A DNA stretch of 64,000 bases, taken from WVZH01 sp034430425. Its GTDB lineage: Bacteria > Chloroflexota > Anaerolineae > Anaerolineales > E44-bin32. A program made the position numbers and the translations under genes. The notes under the pieces are model-generated. The model was not told the DNA's origin. It ran no database searches and worked only from the letters and a program-made list of their open reading frames with translations. Where the stretch lies: assembly GCA_034430425.1 (NCBI GenBank), contig DAOUEK010000077.1, positions 1 to 64,000 of the forward strand. The letters run 5' to 3'. Each line of letters opens with the position of its first letter. Positions within the stretch are counted from its first letter, which is position 1. Shown here piece after piece: positions 52,796 through 61,943 of this stretch.

Positions 52796-54083
52796 GATCC
52801 TCTCTTTTGGCGATGATTTCCACGCCACCCATCCAGGGGCGCAGCACTTCCGGCACGACGACGCTGCCATCCGCTTGCTGGTAATTTTCCAGAACGGCGA
52901 TCAGCGTTCTCGGCAATGCCAGCCCCGAACCATTGAGCGTGTGGACGAATTCGGGCTTAGCATCCGGCGAAGGACGATAACGAATCATCGCTCGGCGGGC
53001 CTGGAATGACTCACAATTCGAGCACGAACTGGCCTCAAGCCATTCGCCACAACCCGGCGCCCAAATTTCGATGTCGTATTTCTTCGCCGCCGTAAAACCC
53101 AGATCGGCGGTCACCATCTGGACCACACGGTAAGGGATCTCGAGAGCGCGACAGATGTCCTCCGCATCGCCGACCAACGCTTCCAGTTCCTCGTAGGAAT
53201 TTTCGGGTCTGCAGAATTTAAGCATTTCCACTTTATCGAACTGATGTCCCCGCTTGATTCCTCGTACGTCGCGCCCCGCCGAGAATTTCTCACGGCGAAA
53301 ACAAGCCGAATACGCCACGTATTTCTTCGGCATTTCGTCCGCGGGGAGAATCTCATCTCGATGTAAATTCGTCACCGGGATTTCCGCTGTGCCGATCAGC
53401 CACAAATCATCCTCGATGTCACGGTAGATATTGTCGCTGAATTTTGGCAACTGGCCTGCGCCCCACATACATTCTTCTCGCACCAGATATGGCGGGTAGA
53501 CCTCTGTATAGCCATGCCGCTCGACGTGGTAACTGACCATCCACTGAATCAAGGCGTGCTGCAAGCGTGCCCCGGCACCCAAAAGAACGTAAAAACGACT
53601 TCCGGAGAGTTTAACCCCGCGTTCGAAATCAATGATCCCCAGGTTGGGGCCCAACTCCCAATGCGCTAACGGCGTAAAACCCATTTGCGCTTCGCTTTTG
53701 GGCTCGCCTTCTTGCCGCACCACGATGTTTTCACTCTCATCCTTCCCCACCGGCACACTTTCGTGCGGCAGGTTGGGAACCTGGTACATGGCTTCTTCCA
53801 ACTTTTGTTCGGTTTCGCGCAGGCGTTCTTCGAGATCGGAAATTGTTGCATTCACCTCGCGCATCTCCTCGATCAGCGGTTGGCGTTCTTCCTGTTCTTT
53901 CATTTTCCCGATCTGTGTCGAGGTTTCGTTGCGTTTTTGCCGTAGCGTTTCGACTTCTTGAAGGATTTCTCGTCTACCGCTATCGAGTGAAAGAATATCG
54001 TCGATGGGTGCCTCGGCCTGCAATTTACCCAAAGCTTCCTTCACCTCGTCAGGATGTTCGCGAATGAAGTGAATATCAATCAT
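52788..54083 (-). CDS. serS: seryl-tRNA synthetase
   Basis: Charges tRNA-Ser with serine. The 431 residues match class II SerRS. An N-terminal coiled coil (about 30-105, REILQEVETLRQKRNETSTQ) binds the long variable arm of tRNA-Ser. Motif 2 is FRREKFSAGRDVRGIKRGHQFDKVE, motif 3 NGSGLALPRTLIAVLENYQ. The serine-pocket TAEIPV block is present. ATG 54083 is preceded by GAGGAGGAAG. Regulated by the T-box leader at 54090-54362. DUF456 is its downstream partner. Confidence 0.97.
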   Translation of the reverse strand: MIDIHFIREHPDEVKEALGKLQAEAPIDDILSLDSGRREILQEVETLRQKRNETSTQIGKMKEQEERQPLIEEMREVNATISDLEERLRETEQKLEEAMYQVPNLPHESVPVGKDESENIVVRQEGEPKSEAQMGFTPLAHWELGPNLGIIDFERGVKLSGSRFYVLLGAGARLQHALIQWMVSYHVERHGYTEVYPPYLVREECMWGAGQLPKFSDNIYRDIEDDLWLIGTAEIPVTNLHRDEILPADEMPKKYVAYSACFRREKFSAGRDVRGIKRGHQFDKVEMLKFCRPENSYEELEALVGDAEDICRALEIPYRVVQMVTADLGFTAAKKYDIEIWAPGCGEWLEASSCSNCESFQARRAMIRYRPSPDAKPEFVHTLNGSGLALPRTLIAVLENYQQADGSVVVPEVLRPWMGGVEIIAKREDHA

Positions 54084-54089
54084 GTCTTC

Positions 54090-54362
54090 CTCCTCGCACA
54101 CAGAATACGCCCCCTCCTCCGCAGGACGAGGGGGCGCCCGTGGTACCACCTGCATTCACCGCCGCAGCGGCCTCAAAGCTGTAACGGGCGATCCCGGCTC
54201 CTTTACGGCAGTGTCCTGCCCCTCCAGGAGCGACGGTTCCCTGGGGGAACGACGGAGGGGATTCACCCTGAGGCCTCATCGTCTTTCACCCTGTGACGAC
54301 TCTCTGAAGAAGCCCTGCCGGCTACTGGTCTCCGTGCACGTCGTAAAAATGTGACTTATCCT
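54090..54362 (-). promoter_or_regulatory. T-box riboswitch leader of serS
   Basis: The minus-strand leader contains AGGTGGTACCACGGG (54137-54151), a near-perfect copy of the T-box sequence that pairs with the tRNA acceptor end. Directly after it a strong hairpin CGCCCCCTCGTCC-TGC-GGAGGAGGGGGCG (54108-54136) mirrors the terminator arm that competes with the antiterminator. The sequence after the hairpin (TATTCTG) is a poor T run, so regulation might instead act on ribosome access. The 5' part (54190-54360) has the length of stem I with AGTA and GGTGAATCC segments; UCC triplets near 54255-54270 are candidate serine specifier codons but the loop was not folded. Confidence 0.82.
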
Positions 54363-54369
54363 TCGATCG

Positions 54370-54397
54370 ATTATACAATCCCAAGTAGCTATGTCAA
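54370..54397 (-). promoter_or_regulatory. promoter of the serS T-box transcript
   Basis: Consensus TTGACA (54392-54397), 16 bases, TATAAT (54370-54375) on the minus strand. Start expected near 54363. Confidence 0.85.
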
Positions 54398-54483
54398 GAA
54401 ATCACATCACCGCAAACCAACGTGATTTGAATGAGGGCTTGATTGGCATTATTGCATGGTTTCGAATTCTTAATTCAATAGAA

Positions 54484-54512
54484 TTGACATTCTGGTAATC
54501 TGCATTTATCCT
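54484..54512 (+). promoter_or_regulatory. promoter of the SPT-like operon
   Basis: TTGACA (54484-54489), 17 bases, TATCCT (54507-54512). The predicted leader is ~150 bases long, to the ATG at 54671. Nothing recognisable is seen in the leader. Confidence 0.5.
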
Positions 54513-54670
54513 CTCGATGTGAACGCGTGGTTAAACGCTTCACTGGCACTCGTATAAAGCTTGGGATTCACGGAAACAACTTCCGTAAGCCACCACCAAC
54601 GAGAATAACGACAAAACCCGATGGGTGTTATGCCCTCCAAGGGAATGCGTCGCCAGGAAAGGACATCGTA

Positions 54671-55852
54671 ATGGACATCTTCGAGAAATGTCGCGAATAT
54701 ACCATAGCGCGTGAAATGAAAGCCAAAGGGCTATATCCATACTTCTTGCCGCTTGAAGATACAGAAGGTACCGAGGTTGTCATCGATGGGCGCAAGATCC
54801 TGATGATCGGCTCGAATAATTATCTCGGGTTGACCACCGACCCCCGTGTGCGTAAAGCAGCTATAGACGCTATAGAGCGCTACGGAACCAGCTGCACGGG
54901 ATCTCGTTTTCTGAACGGCACGTTAGCCCTTCACCAGGAATGTGAACAACGCCTGGCGAATTTTGTTGGTAAAGAAGCAGCGTTGGTGTTCAGCACCGGC
55001 TACCAGGTCAATGTGGGTACGATCTCTTGTTTGGTCGGGCGCGAGGACGTAGTTGTTACCGATAAAGACGATCACGCCAGTATTGTCGATGGCTGCATGA
55101 TGGCGCTGGGCGATATGCGGCGCTATAACCATAACGACCTTGAGCATCTCGAGCGGGTATTAAGCAAAATCGATGAAAATACTGCGCGTATGGTGGTTGT
55201 CGATGGTGTCTACAGCATGGGTGGGGATCTGGCACCTCTGCCGGAGATGATCCCGATCTGTCAAAAATACGGCGCCCGCTTGATGGTCGACGACGCGCAC
55301 AGTGTGGGCGTCATGGGTGGGGGTCGGGGCACGCCTGCGCACTTCGGCGTAACCGACCAGGTCGATCTGATCATGGGCACCTTCAGCAAATCCTTTGCCT
55401 CACTCGGCGGCTTTATAGCAGGCGATGAAAACACCATTCATTACATCCAGCACAACGCCCGCTCCCTGATCTTCAGCGCATCGATGCCTGCATCGACTGT
55501 TGCCGCCGTGTTGGCAGCTTTGGATATCATGGAGACCGAGCCCGAACACAACGAACGACTCTGGGAAGTCACCAACCGCATGCGCGATGGTTTAACGGCT
55601 ATGGGCTACAACACGGAACCCAGCGTTACGCCGATCATTCCCATTCACATCGGCGGCATGCCCGAGACGTTCATGGCCTGGAAGATGTGCTTGGAAGCCG
55701 GTCTCTACACCAACCCCGTCGTCTCTCCGGCCGTTCCTCCGGATCAATGCATGCTGCGCACGAGCTACATGGCCACCCACACCGACGAACAAATCGACCG
55801 TGCGCTCAATATCCTGGGCGAAGTTGGCCGTGAATTGGGTTTGATTGACTGA
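54671..55852 (+). CDS. alpha-oxoamine synthase, serine palmitoyltransferase-like
   Basis: A PLP enzyme that joins an amino acid to an acyl thioester with loss of CO2. It has 393 residues. The PLP Lys240 is in TFSKSFASLGGF, and the ring-stacking/carboxylate residues are in DDAHSVG (Asp207/208, His210). The text SRFLNGT, FSTGYQVNVGTIS and FSASMPAST follows bacterial serine palmitoyltransferase rather than KBL (where the lysine lies in TLGKA) or BioF. SPT makes 3-ketosphinganine from serine and a long-chain acyl donor. ATG 54671 has AAGGA seven bases upstream. The overlapping SDR gene supports a two-step sphingoid-base pathway. KBL or BioF activity cannot be excluded from reading alone. Confidence 0.85.
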   Translation: MDIFEKCREYTIAREMKAKGLYPYFLPLEDTEGTEVVIDGRKILMIGSNNYLGLTTDPRVRKAAIDAIERYGTSCTGSRFLNGTLALHQECEQRLANFVGKEAALVFSTGYQVNVGTISCLVGREDVVVTDKDDHASIVDGCMMALGDMRRYNHNDLEHLERVLSKIDENTARMVVVDGVYSMGGDLAPLPEMIPICQKYGARLMVDDAHSVGVMGGGRGTPAHFGVTDQVDLIMGTFSKSFASLGGFIAGDENTIHYIQHNARSLIFSASMPASTVAAVLAALDIMETEPEHNERLWEVTNRMRDGLTAMGYNTEPSVTPIIPIHIGGMPETFMAWKMCLEAGLYTNPVVSPAVPPDQCMLRTSYMATHTDEQIDRALNILGEVGRELGLID

Positions 55853-56828
55853 AAGGGTTCTCGTTACCGGGGCGACAGGCTTTATCGGGTCGTCCTTATG
55901 CCAAGCTTTGATTTCACACGGATATGAAGTCCGTGTGCTGCACCGTCAATCCTCTTCTTTGCGCGCCCTGCAAGATCTACCTGTCGAACGCCACATCGGT
56001 GATATCCTGCAAGCGAATACCCTCGTTCAACCACTCCAGGACGTCGATCTTGTCTTCCACGCGGCCGCACAGTCTGCCTACTGGCGCCAACCCGAACTGG
56101 TACGCCAGGCGGCTGTGGATGGCACGAAAAACGTGCTTAAAACCGCAGTTGGATGCGGTGTCAAACGGGTGGTGCTCACCAGTTCCTTAGCCGCCCTGGG
56201 GGTTCCCCGGAAAGACGAACTGCTTACGGAAGAACACACTTTCAACCTGCCTGCGAAACGATTCCCGTATGGCTACGCCAAGCGAGAATCCGAATTGGAA
56301 GCGCTCAAGTACTCCGATCGCGGAGTGGAGATTGTAATCGTCAATCCCAGCGTGGTGATTGGTCCAGGCGACCTCAACCAGATCAGTGGCGCAATGGTCA
56401 TCGAAGCTGCGCGTGGCTGGGGGTTCTTCTGGATGGAGGGCGGGGTTAACGTGGTACACATCGATGACGTCGTCGCCGGCCACCTTGCCGCGGCCCGTCT
56501 TGGTCGTTCGGGCGAACGCTACATCCTTGGCGGCGAGAATCTGTCGCACTATCAAGTCTTCCGTACCCTGACGGAAATCGCCGGGCGACGTGCACCGTGG
56601 TTGAAAATCCCCACTCGAGCGATCGAACCCACCGCCTGGCTTTGCGACGTTCTTGGAAAATGGCTTCCACTGCCATTTAACGGCGCACAACTGCGCATGA
56701 CACGTGAATATCTCTACTGTGACACATCGAAGTCGATAAACGAATTGAACTTATCGAATCCAAAGCCTTTCCGCCAGGCTGCGCAAGAAGCCTACGATTG
56801 GTACCGCCAACACGGATACCTCAAATAG
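55845..56828 (+). CDS. NAD(P)-dependent epimerase/dehydratase-type SDR reductase
   Basis: 327 residues of the extended short-chain dehydrogenase family. The cofactor loop GATGFIGSSL is at the N-terminus, VFHAAAQ and TSSLAALG follow, and the catalytic Tyr-Lys pair is in YGYAKRESE. The pattern is closest to 3-beta-HSD/dihydroflavonol-reductase-like SDRs, the group used as ketosphinganine (CerR-type) reductase in some bacteria. TTG 55845 overlaps the SPT-like stop by eight bases. Weak ribosome site; translational coupling likely. Confidence 0.85.
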   Translation: MTERVLVTGATGFIGSSLCQALISHGYEVRVLHRQSSSLRALQDLPVERHIGDILQANTLVQPLQDVDLVFHAAAQSAYWRQPELVRQAAVDGTKNVLKTAVGCGVKRVVLTSSLAALGVPRKDELLTEEHTFNLPAKRFPYGYAKRESELEALKYSDRGVEIVIVNPSVVIGPGDLNQISGAMVIEAARGWGFFWMEGGVNVVHIDDVVAGHLAAARLGRSGERYILGGENLSHYQVFRTLTEIAGRRAPWLKIPTRAIEPTAWLCDVLGKWLPLPFNGAQLRMTREYLYCDTSKSINELNLSNPKPFRQAAQEAYDWYRQHGYLK

Positions 56829-56855
56829 AACCAACATCCATCCAGGAGGATGTGG

Positions 56856-57731
56856 ATGCCGGCATTGCATGTTGAAAACTTCACCGTACGATTTTACGAG
56901 TGTGATGCCTACGGCCACTTGAATAACGCCAATTATTTACGCTTCATGCAGGAAGCTGCTTTCGGGGCGACTGCGGCCGTGGGGCTGGATTACGCCGCCT
57001 ATCAGGAGATGGGGAATTTGTGGCTTATCCGCGAAAGCGAAATCGAGTACCTTCATCCCATCCATGCCAACGATCTAATCAATGTACACACCTGGGTCGT
57101 CGATGCTCGTCGCGTCATCTCGCGCAGGGTGTACCACTTCGTCAAACCCGACAGTGAGAAGATCCTTGCGAAAGGTTACAGCGATTGGGTCTTTCTCCAG
57201 CGTGACAGCCTCAAACCTGCCACCATTCCAGCCGAAGTGATCGAAGCCTACATCCCTGAAGGCGGAACGGGGGAACGTATATCCCGCCAGCCCTTCCCAA
57301 GCCCGCCTCCAGCACCGGCTGGTGCTTTCTCACTCAAGCGATGGATCGATTGGCGCGATTTGGATGGCATGCGTCATCTCACCAACGCCGCCTATCTATC
57401 GTATGCCGAGGACTGTGCCATGCGGCTGGCCTCCTCGTATGGCTGGCCTTTCTCCCGCTGGCAAGAAGAAGGCATCGGCTTCGTCGCACGCAGGAACCAC
57501 ATTAAATACCATCAAGCGGCGCGATTCGATGACGAATTGGAGATCCAAACCTGGCTCTACAATCTGCGCGCAGCTTCGGCCAAACGCTACTACGCCTTCT
57601 CACGCGCCAAAGATGGCGCACTCCTGGCACAGCTTCAAACCGACTGGGTGTTGGTTGATATCAACACAGGGAAACCGACACGTTTCCCCGCGCACTTTCA
57701 CAAGGTGCTCGGCCCCAATATTGCCAGATAA
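56856..57731 (+). CDS. double-hotdog acyl-thioesterase
   Basis: 291 residues with two hotdog domains in tandem. The first (about 1-130) has YECDAYGHLNNANYLRFMQEA, the second (about 165-285) has WRDLDGMRHLTNAAYLSYAEDC; both hold the Asp/His-Asn pattern of YbgC/4HBT thioesterases. Acyl-ACP thioesterases of the FatA/Fat-like type share this arrangement. AGGAGG is six bases before ATG 56856. It could release or select acyl chains for the SPT-like enzyme upstream; this is inferred from position only. Confidence 0.87.
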   Translation: MPALHVENFTVRFYECDAYGHLNNANYLRFMQEAAFGATAAVGLDYAAYQEMGNLWLIRESEIEYLHPIHANDLINVHTWVVDARRVISRRVYHFVKPDSEKILAKGYSDWVFLQRDSLKPATIPAEVIEAYIPEGGTGERISRQPFPSPPPAPAGAFSLKRWIDWRDLDGMRHLTNAAYLSYAEDCAMRLASSYGWPFSRWQEEGIGFVARRNHIKYHQAARFDDELEIQTWLYNLRAASAKRYYAFSRAKDGALLAQLQTDWVLVDINTGKPTRFPAHFHKVLGPNIAR

Positions 57732-57844
57732 AACCGCAATCGACTGATACACATCTCCGGCGTGTCACAAATTCAATGCGCTCATCGTTTCAGAGGATGA
57801 AGCCATAGTCATTCATGTCTTCATTAGTGAACAGGGAGACGGAC

Positions 57845-58081
57845 ATGTCGATGCAAAACGTTCAAGCGATCATCATCCGCGCTGTGATGGATCGTGAATA
57901 TCGCGAGTTATTCTTCCATAATCGCACTCGAGCTCTTGAAGACTACGACCTGGCAATCATAGAAACGATCTGGCTTCATCGACTGAACAGGAAAGAGTTC
58001 GATGCATTCGCGCCGGAAGTACGCAGCAGCCTCGCCCAGGGCGGCAGACCAACCCCGATCGCGCAGCGTATCTATATATAA
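57845..58081 (+). CDS. small Os1348/NHLP-like protein, 78 aa
   Basis: The N-terminus SMQNVQAIIIRAVMDREYRE followed by LFFHNRTRALEDYDL matches the Os1348-type members of the nitrile-hydratase-leader-peptide (NHLP) clan, small proteins of ~70-80 residues common in Chloroflexota. Some NHLP relatives are precursors of modified peptides, but no modification enzyme is nearby. GGGAG lies six bases before ATG 57845. The terminus ends in QRIYI. No glycine-glycine leader cleavage site is evident. Confidence 0.7.
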   Translation: MSMQNVQAIIIRAVMDREYRELFFHNRTRALEDYDLAIIETIWLHRLNRKEFDAFAPEVRSSLAQGGRPTPIAQRIYI

Positions 58082-58115
58082 AAAAAAACTCCCCGCAATT
58101 CATCATGCGGGGAGT
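58078..58115 (-). terminator. rho-independent terminator of the PFOR gene
   Basis: On the minus strand a perfect ACTCCCCGCA / TGCGGGGAGT stem with an eight-base loop is followed by nine or more T. It abuts the stop codon of the rightward gene, so it could also slow that transcript. Confidence 0.9.
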
Positions 58116-58140
58116 TGGGAATACCGGACTTCGCCTCGTT

Positions 58141-61100
58141 TTAGAGATCGAGGTTCGCCATTTGCTCGTAGAATTTCCAGCGGGCAATCACGTCTTCACG
58201 TAATAACTTCAGCAACATTTCTGCCCGATCCGGATCCGCGGCGCGCAAGGAGCGGAAACGGTTTTGCTTGTATGCGAACTCCTCGATGTCCTCTCTCGGC
58301 GGTTTGGAGTCAAGCTGCAGAGGATTCTTGCCCTGCTCGGTAAGCATCGGATTGAAGCGGAAGAGCGGCCAGAATCCACTCGCTTCTGCGTCCTTGTGCA
58401 GGTCGGTCGCAGTGGTCATATTAATGCCATGGTTGATGCAGTGACTGTAAGCAATAATCAGCGAAGGACCGTTGTACTCCTCCGCCTCCTGGAAGGCTTT
58501 GATCAACTGCGTCATATTCGCTCCATAGGCGACCTGAGCTACGTAGATGTTGCCGTAACTCATGGCGATTGATCCCATATCCTTCTTGGGCATATCTTTT
58601 CCTGCGGCGGCGAACTTTGCAACTGCGCCACGCGGCGTCGCTTTGGAGGACTGCCCACCTGTGTTGGAATACACACCCGTGTCCAGCACAAGTACGTTCA
58701 CATTTCGGCCGGATGCCAGGACATGATCCAGGCCACCGTAGCCGATGTCGTACGCCCAACCATCGCCTCCCAGAATCCATACGGATTTCGGGACCAGGTA
58801 ATCCGCCACATTGAGCAGATTGCGTGCTTCGGGTTCCTCACGGCCTTCAAGAACCGCCTTCAACGCATCCACGCGCGTTCGCTGGGCTTCGATGGCCTCC
58901 GGCGTACTCACATCTGCCGATTTTATTTCTGCGACCAAATCGGCCCTATCCGACAAATCGACTTTATCCAGCAAACCTTGAGCGATATCCGCCAGCTTAT
59001 CCACGGTCAAACGCATCCCAAAGCCAAACTCTGCGTTGTCCTCGAAGAGCGAGTTCGACCAGGTCGGCCCGCGTCCATCATCTCGCGCCGAGTACGGCGT
59101 CGTGGGCAGGTTTCCACCGAAAATCGATGAGCAACCCGTGGCATTGGCGATGATCAGCCGATCGCCAAAGAGCTGCGTCAACAGTTTGACATACGGCGTC
59201 TCACCGCATCCGGCACAGGCACCGGAGAACTCGAACAACGGGTGCATAAACTGCGATCCTTTGGTTGTGAAACGGTTGAACAGCGTGGGATCCGGATCCG
59301 GAATGGAGAGGAAGTAATTCCATTTCGCCACTTCTTGTTCGCGGATGGGGGGTTGTGGTGCCATGCTGATGGCTTTTCGATCCGTCTTCTTGCCCGATTC
59401 GTCTTTGGCGAAAGCGGGGCATACATGTACGCATGCGCCACAGCCCGTGCAGTCTTCCGGTGAGACTTGCAATGTGTACATCATATTTTCAAACCCGCGG
59501 CCCTTGGCGGCTACGGCTTGCCAACCTTCCGGAGCATCGCCGTCTGCATACGCAGCGTCGTAAACCTTGGGTCGAATCGTGGCATGCGGACACACCAGCG
59601 CACACTGGTTGCACTGGATACAAACCTCAGTATCCCAAACCGGAATCTCCAGCGCGATGTTGCGTTTTTCATAGCGCGTGGTTCCCACGGGATATGTGCC
59701 ATCGTTCGGCAGCAAGGAAACGGGGATCTTCTCACCGCGGCGAGCGATCATCTCACCCGTCACTTTCTGTACAAATTCAGGCGCATCCGCCGGTACCGGA
59801 GGACGCATATATATCTCAGAAGTAGCCTTCTTGGGCACATCTACCTGGTGGATACGCTCACGGGCGAGGCCTGCAGATTTGATGTTCATCTCTACAATGG
59901 CTTTACCCTTCCTCCCATAGGTGTCCTCAACCGCCATTTCCATCATCTTCATCGCTTTGTCCTCAGGCAGTACACCCGAGATAGCGAAGAAGGCGGACTG
60001 CATGATCACGTTGATGCGCGCGCCCAATCCCAGCGAATCCGCCAGCGAATAAGCATCTATTAGATAAAACTTGGCTTCCTTGTCGATTAATGCCTGTTGT
60101 ACTTCGCGCGGCAACTTGTCCCAGACTTCGTCCGCAGGATATTGGCTGTTGAGCAGGAAGGTGCCGCCCGGCTTTAGATTGCCGATAATATCCACCCGCT
60201 CGAGAAACTGGAATGCGTGACAGGCCAGGAACTCCGCCTGCTGGATCAGGTATGTGCTGCGAATCGGATTGGGGCTGAAGCGCAGATGGGAGATCGTCAT
60301 CGATCCCGACTTTTTAGAATCGTAGACGAAGTGCCCCTGGGCGTAATTGTCGGTTGCCTTGCCGATAATCTTGATCGAGTTCTTGTTGGCACCAACCGTG
60401 CCATCGCCGCCCAGGCCGTAGAACATCGCCTGGTGTACGCCTTCCGGCAACGACGAGAAAGTATCATCCCACGGTAAATTGCTGTGGGTCAAGTTATCAT
60501 CGATACCCACGGTAAAGTGATTCCGCGGCGTCTCCTCTGCCAGATTATCGAACACCGATTTTGCCATGCCGGCGTTGAACTCGCGCGAGCCCAATCCGTA
60601 GCGGCCACCCACTACCAGCGGCATATCATCACGGCTGATGCGACCATCTGTCATGGCTTCGACAATTGTGTTTTGAACGTCCAGGTAGAGCGGCTCGCCT
60701 TCGGCTCCCGGCTCTTTGGTGCGGTCCAGAACGGCAATGTTGCGTACTGTTTTGGGTAAAGCGGCGACAAACGCCTCCCCGTCAAAGGGACGGTAGAGAC
60801 GCACTTTGATCAAACCAACCTTCTCACCCTTCGCGTTGAGGTGCTCAACGACCTCGTGCATGGTTTCCGCACCGGAACCCATCATCACGATCACGCGTTC
60901 GGCATCCGCAGCGCCGACGTATTCAAACAGGTGATATTGTCGGCCAACGACTTTGGCGAAGCGGTCCATCGCTCCCTGAACGATCTGGGGAGTCTTTTCA
61001 TAGAAAGCATTGACCGTTTCCCGTGCGGCAAAGAAAACGTCAGGATTTTGTGCCGTTCCACGGATTGTGGGATGATCCGGCGATAGCGCGCGCTGACGAT

Positions 61101-61722
61101 GTCGAATGACCCATTCATCGTCGATCATCGCCCGCATGTCATCATGAGTTAACTCTTCGATTTTCTGGATTTCGTGTGAGGTGCGGAAACCATCGAAAAA
61201 GTGCAGGAACGGGATACTGGATTCCAATGCGGCAGCTTGCGAGATCAGCGCGAAATCCATCACTTCCTGCGGGCTGTTGGATGAGAGCAGGCCCCATCCA
61301 GTTGATCGAGCAGTCATCACATCGCTGTGATCGGCGAAAATCGAAAGGGCCTGCGCCGCCACGGAGCGTGCCGCGATGTGAAAAACGGCCGGCGTGAGTT
61401 CGCCAGCGATTTTAAACATATTGGGGATCATTAACAACAGTCCTTGAGAGGCCGTGAACGTCGTCGTCAACGCGCCTGTCGTCAAGGCACCATGAACTGC
61501 ACCGGCAGCTCCGCCTTCCGCTTGCATTTCGACGACATTGGGGACTGTTCCCCAGATATTGTGCTCATCATTGGCAGCTTTCGCATCGGCAATCTCACCC
61601 ATTGGGGAGGATGGTGTGATGGGGTAGATCGCAATCACCTCATTCGTCGCATAGGCCACATGAGCCGCAGCGGCGTTGCCATCATATGGAACAAACTTTC
61701 GCTCAACTTTCTTTTTGGGCAT
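58141..61722 (-). CDS. nifJ: pyruvate:ferredoxin (flavodoxin) oxidoreductase
   Basis: Oxidises pyruvate to acetyl-CoA and CO2, reducing ferredoxin; oxygen-sensitive, in anaerobic metabolism. It has 1193 residues in the single-chain form. Order of domains: pyruvate-binding I (EVIAIYPITPSSPMGE), II, CoA-binding III, EKR-type IV, then a two-cluster ferredoxin domain with CIQCNQCALVCPHATIRP and CTGCGACVHVCPAFA, and C-terminal TPP domain with CAGCGETPYVKL, TGCSS and GDGWAYDIGYGG, ending near VYSNTGGQSSK. AAGGAG lies six bases before the ATG. Confidence 0.97.
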   Translation of the reverse strand: MPKKKVERKFVPYDGNAAAAHVAYATNEVIAIYPITPSSPMGEIADAKAANDEHNIWGTVPNVVEMQAEGGAAGAVHGALTTGALTTTFTASQGLLLMIPNMFKIAGELTPAVFHIAARSVAAQALSIFADHSDVMTARSTGWGLLSSNSPQEVMDFALISQAAALESSIPFLHFFDGFRTSHEIQKIEELTHDDMRAMIDDEWVIRHRQRALSPDHPTIRGTAQNPDVFFAARETVNAFYEKTPQIVQGAMDRFAKVVGRQYHLFEYVGAADAERVIVMMGSGAETMHEVVEHLNAKGEKVGLIKVRLYRPFDGEAFVAALPKTVRNIAVLDRTKEPGAEGEPLYLDVQNTIVEAMTDGRISRDDMPLVVGGRYGLGSREFNAGMAKSVFDNLAEETPRNHFTVGIDDNLTHSNLPWDDTFSSLPEGVHQAMFYGLGGDGTVGANKNSIKIIGKATDNYAQGHFVYDSKKSGSMTISHLRFSPNPIRSTYLIQQAEFLACHAFQFLERVDIIGNLKPGGTFLLNSQYPADEVWDKLPREVQQALIDKEAKFYLIDAYSLADSLGLGARINVIMQSAFFAISGVLPEDKAMKMMEMAVEDTYGRKGKAIVEMNIKSAGLARERIHQVDVPKKATSEIYMRPPVPADAPEFVQKVTGEMIARRGEKIPVSLLPNDGTYPVGTTRYEKRNIALEIPVWDTEVCIQCNQCALVCPHATIRPKVYDAAYADGDAPEGWQAVAAKGRGFENMMYTLQVSPEDCTGCGACVHVCPAFAKDESGKKTDRKAISMAPQPPIREQEVAKWNYFLSIPDPDPTLFNRFTTKGSQFMHPLFEFSGACAGCGETPYVKLLTQLFGDRLIIANATGCSSIFGGNLPTTPYSARDDGRGPTWSNSLFEDNAEFGFGMRLTVDKLADIAQGLLDKVDLSDRADLVAEIKSADVSTPEAIEAQRTRVDALKAVLEGREEPEARNLLNVADYLVPKSVWILGGDGWAYDIGYGGLDHVLASGRNVNVLVLDTGVYSNTGGQSSKATPRGAVAKFAAAGKDMPKKDMGSIAMSYGNIYVAQVAYGANMTQLIKAFQEAEEYNGPSLIIAYSHCINHGINMTTATDLHKDAEASGFWPLFRFNPMLTEQGKNPLQLDSKPPREDIEEFAYKQNRFRSLRAADPDRAEMLLKLLREDVIARWKFYEQMANLDL

Positions 61723-61943
61723 CTATAACTCCTTCATATCGAACGGAAATACGTTCGTTTAATATCGCATTAATGCGCGTAAAAACGGCATGGATAAACC
61801 ATCCTATACGGTATTCTCCTTTGGGCTTTTGTAACAGTGTAAAAGAACATTGTAAAGTGCAGGACACCTATCACTATTCCAGATGTGATGTTTATTTGTT
61901 ATGCTTTAATAGAGAAATTAGAGAAAATTTGAGAGGAGATGAA

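Noticed and set aside
54263..54526. An additional gene in the serS to SPT-like gap
   Set aside because: The region is explained by the T-box leader, its promoter and the divergent promoter; frames there are short and lack ribosome sites.
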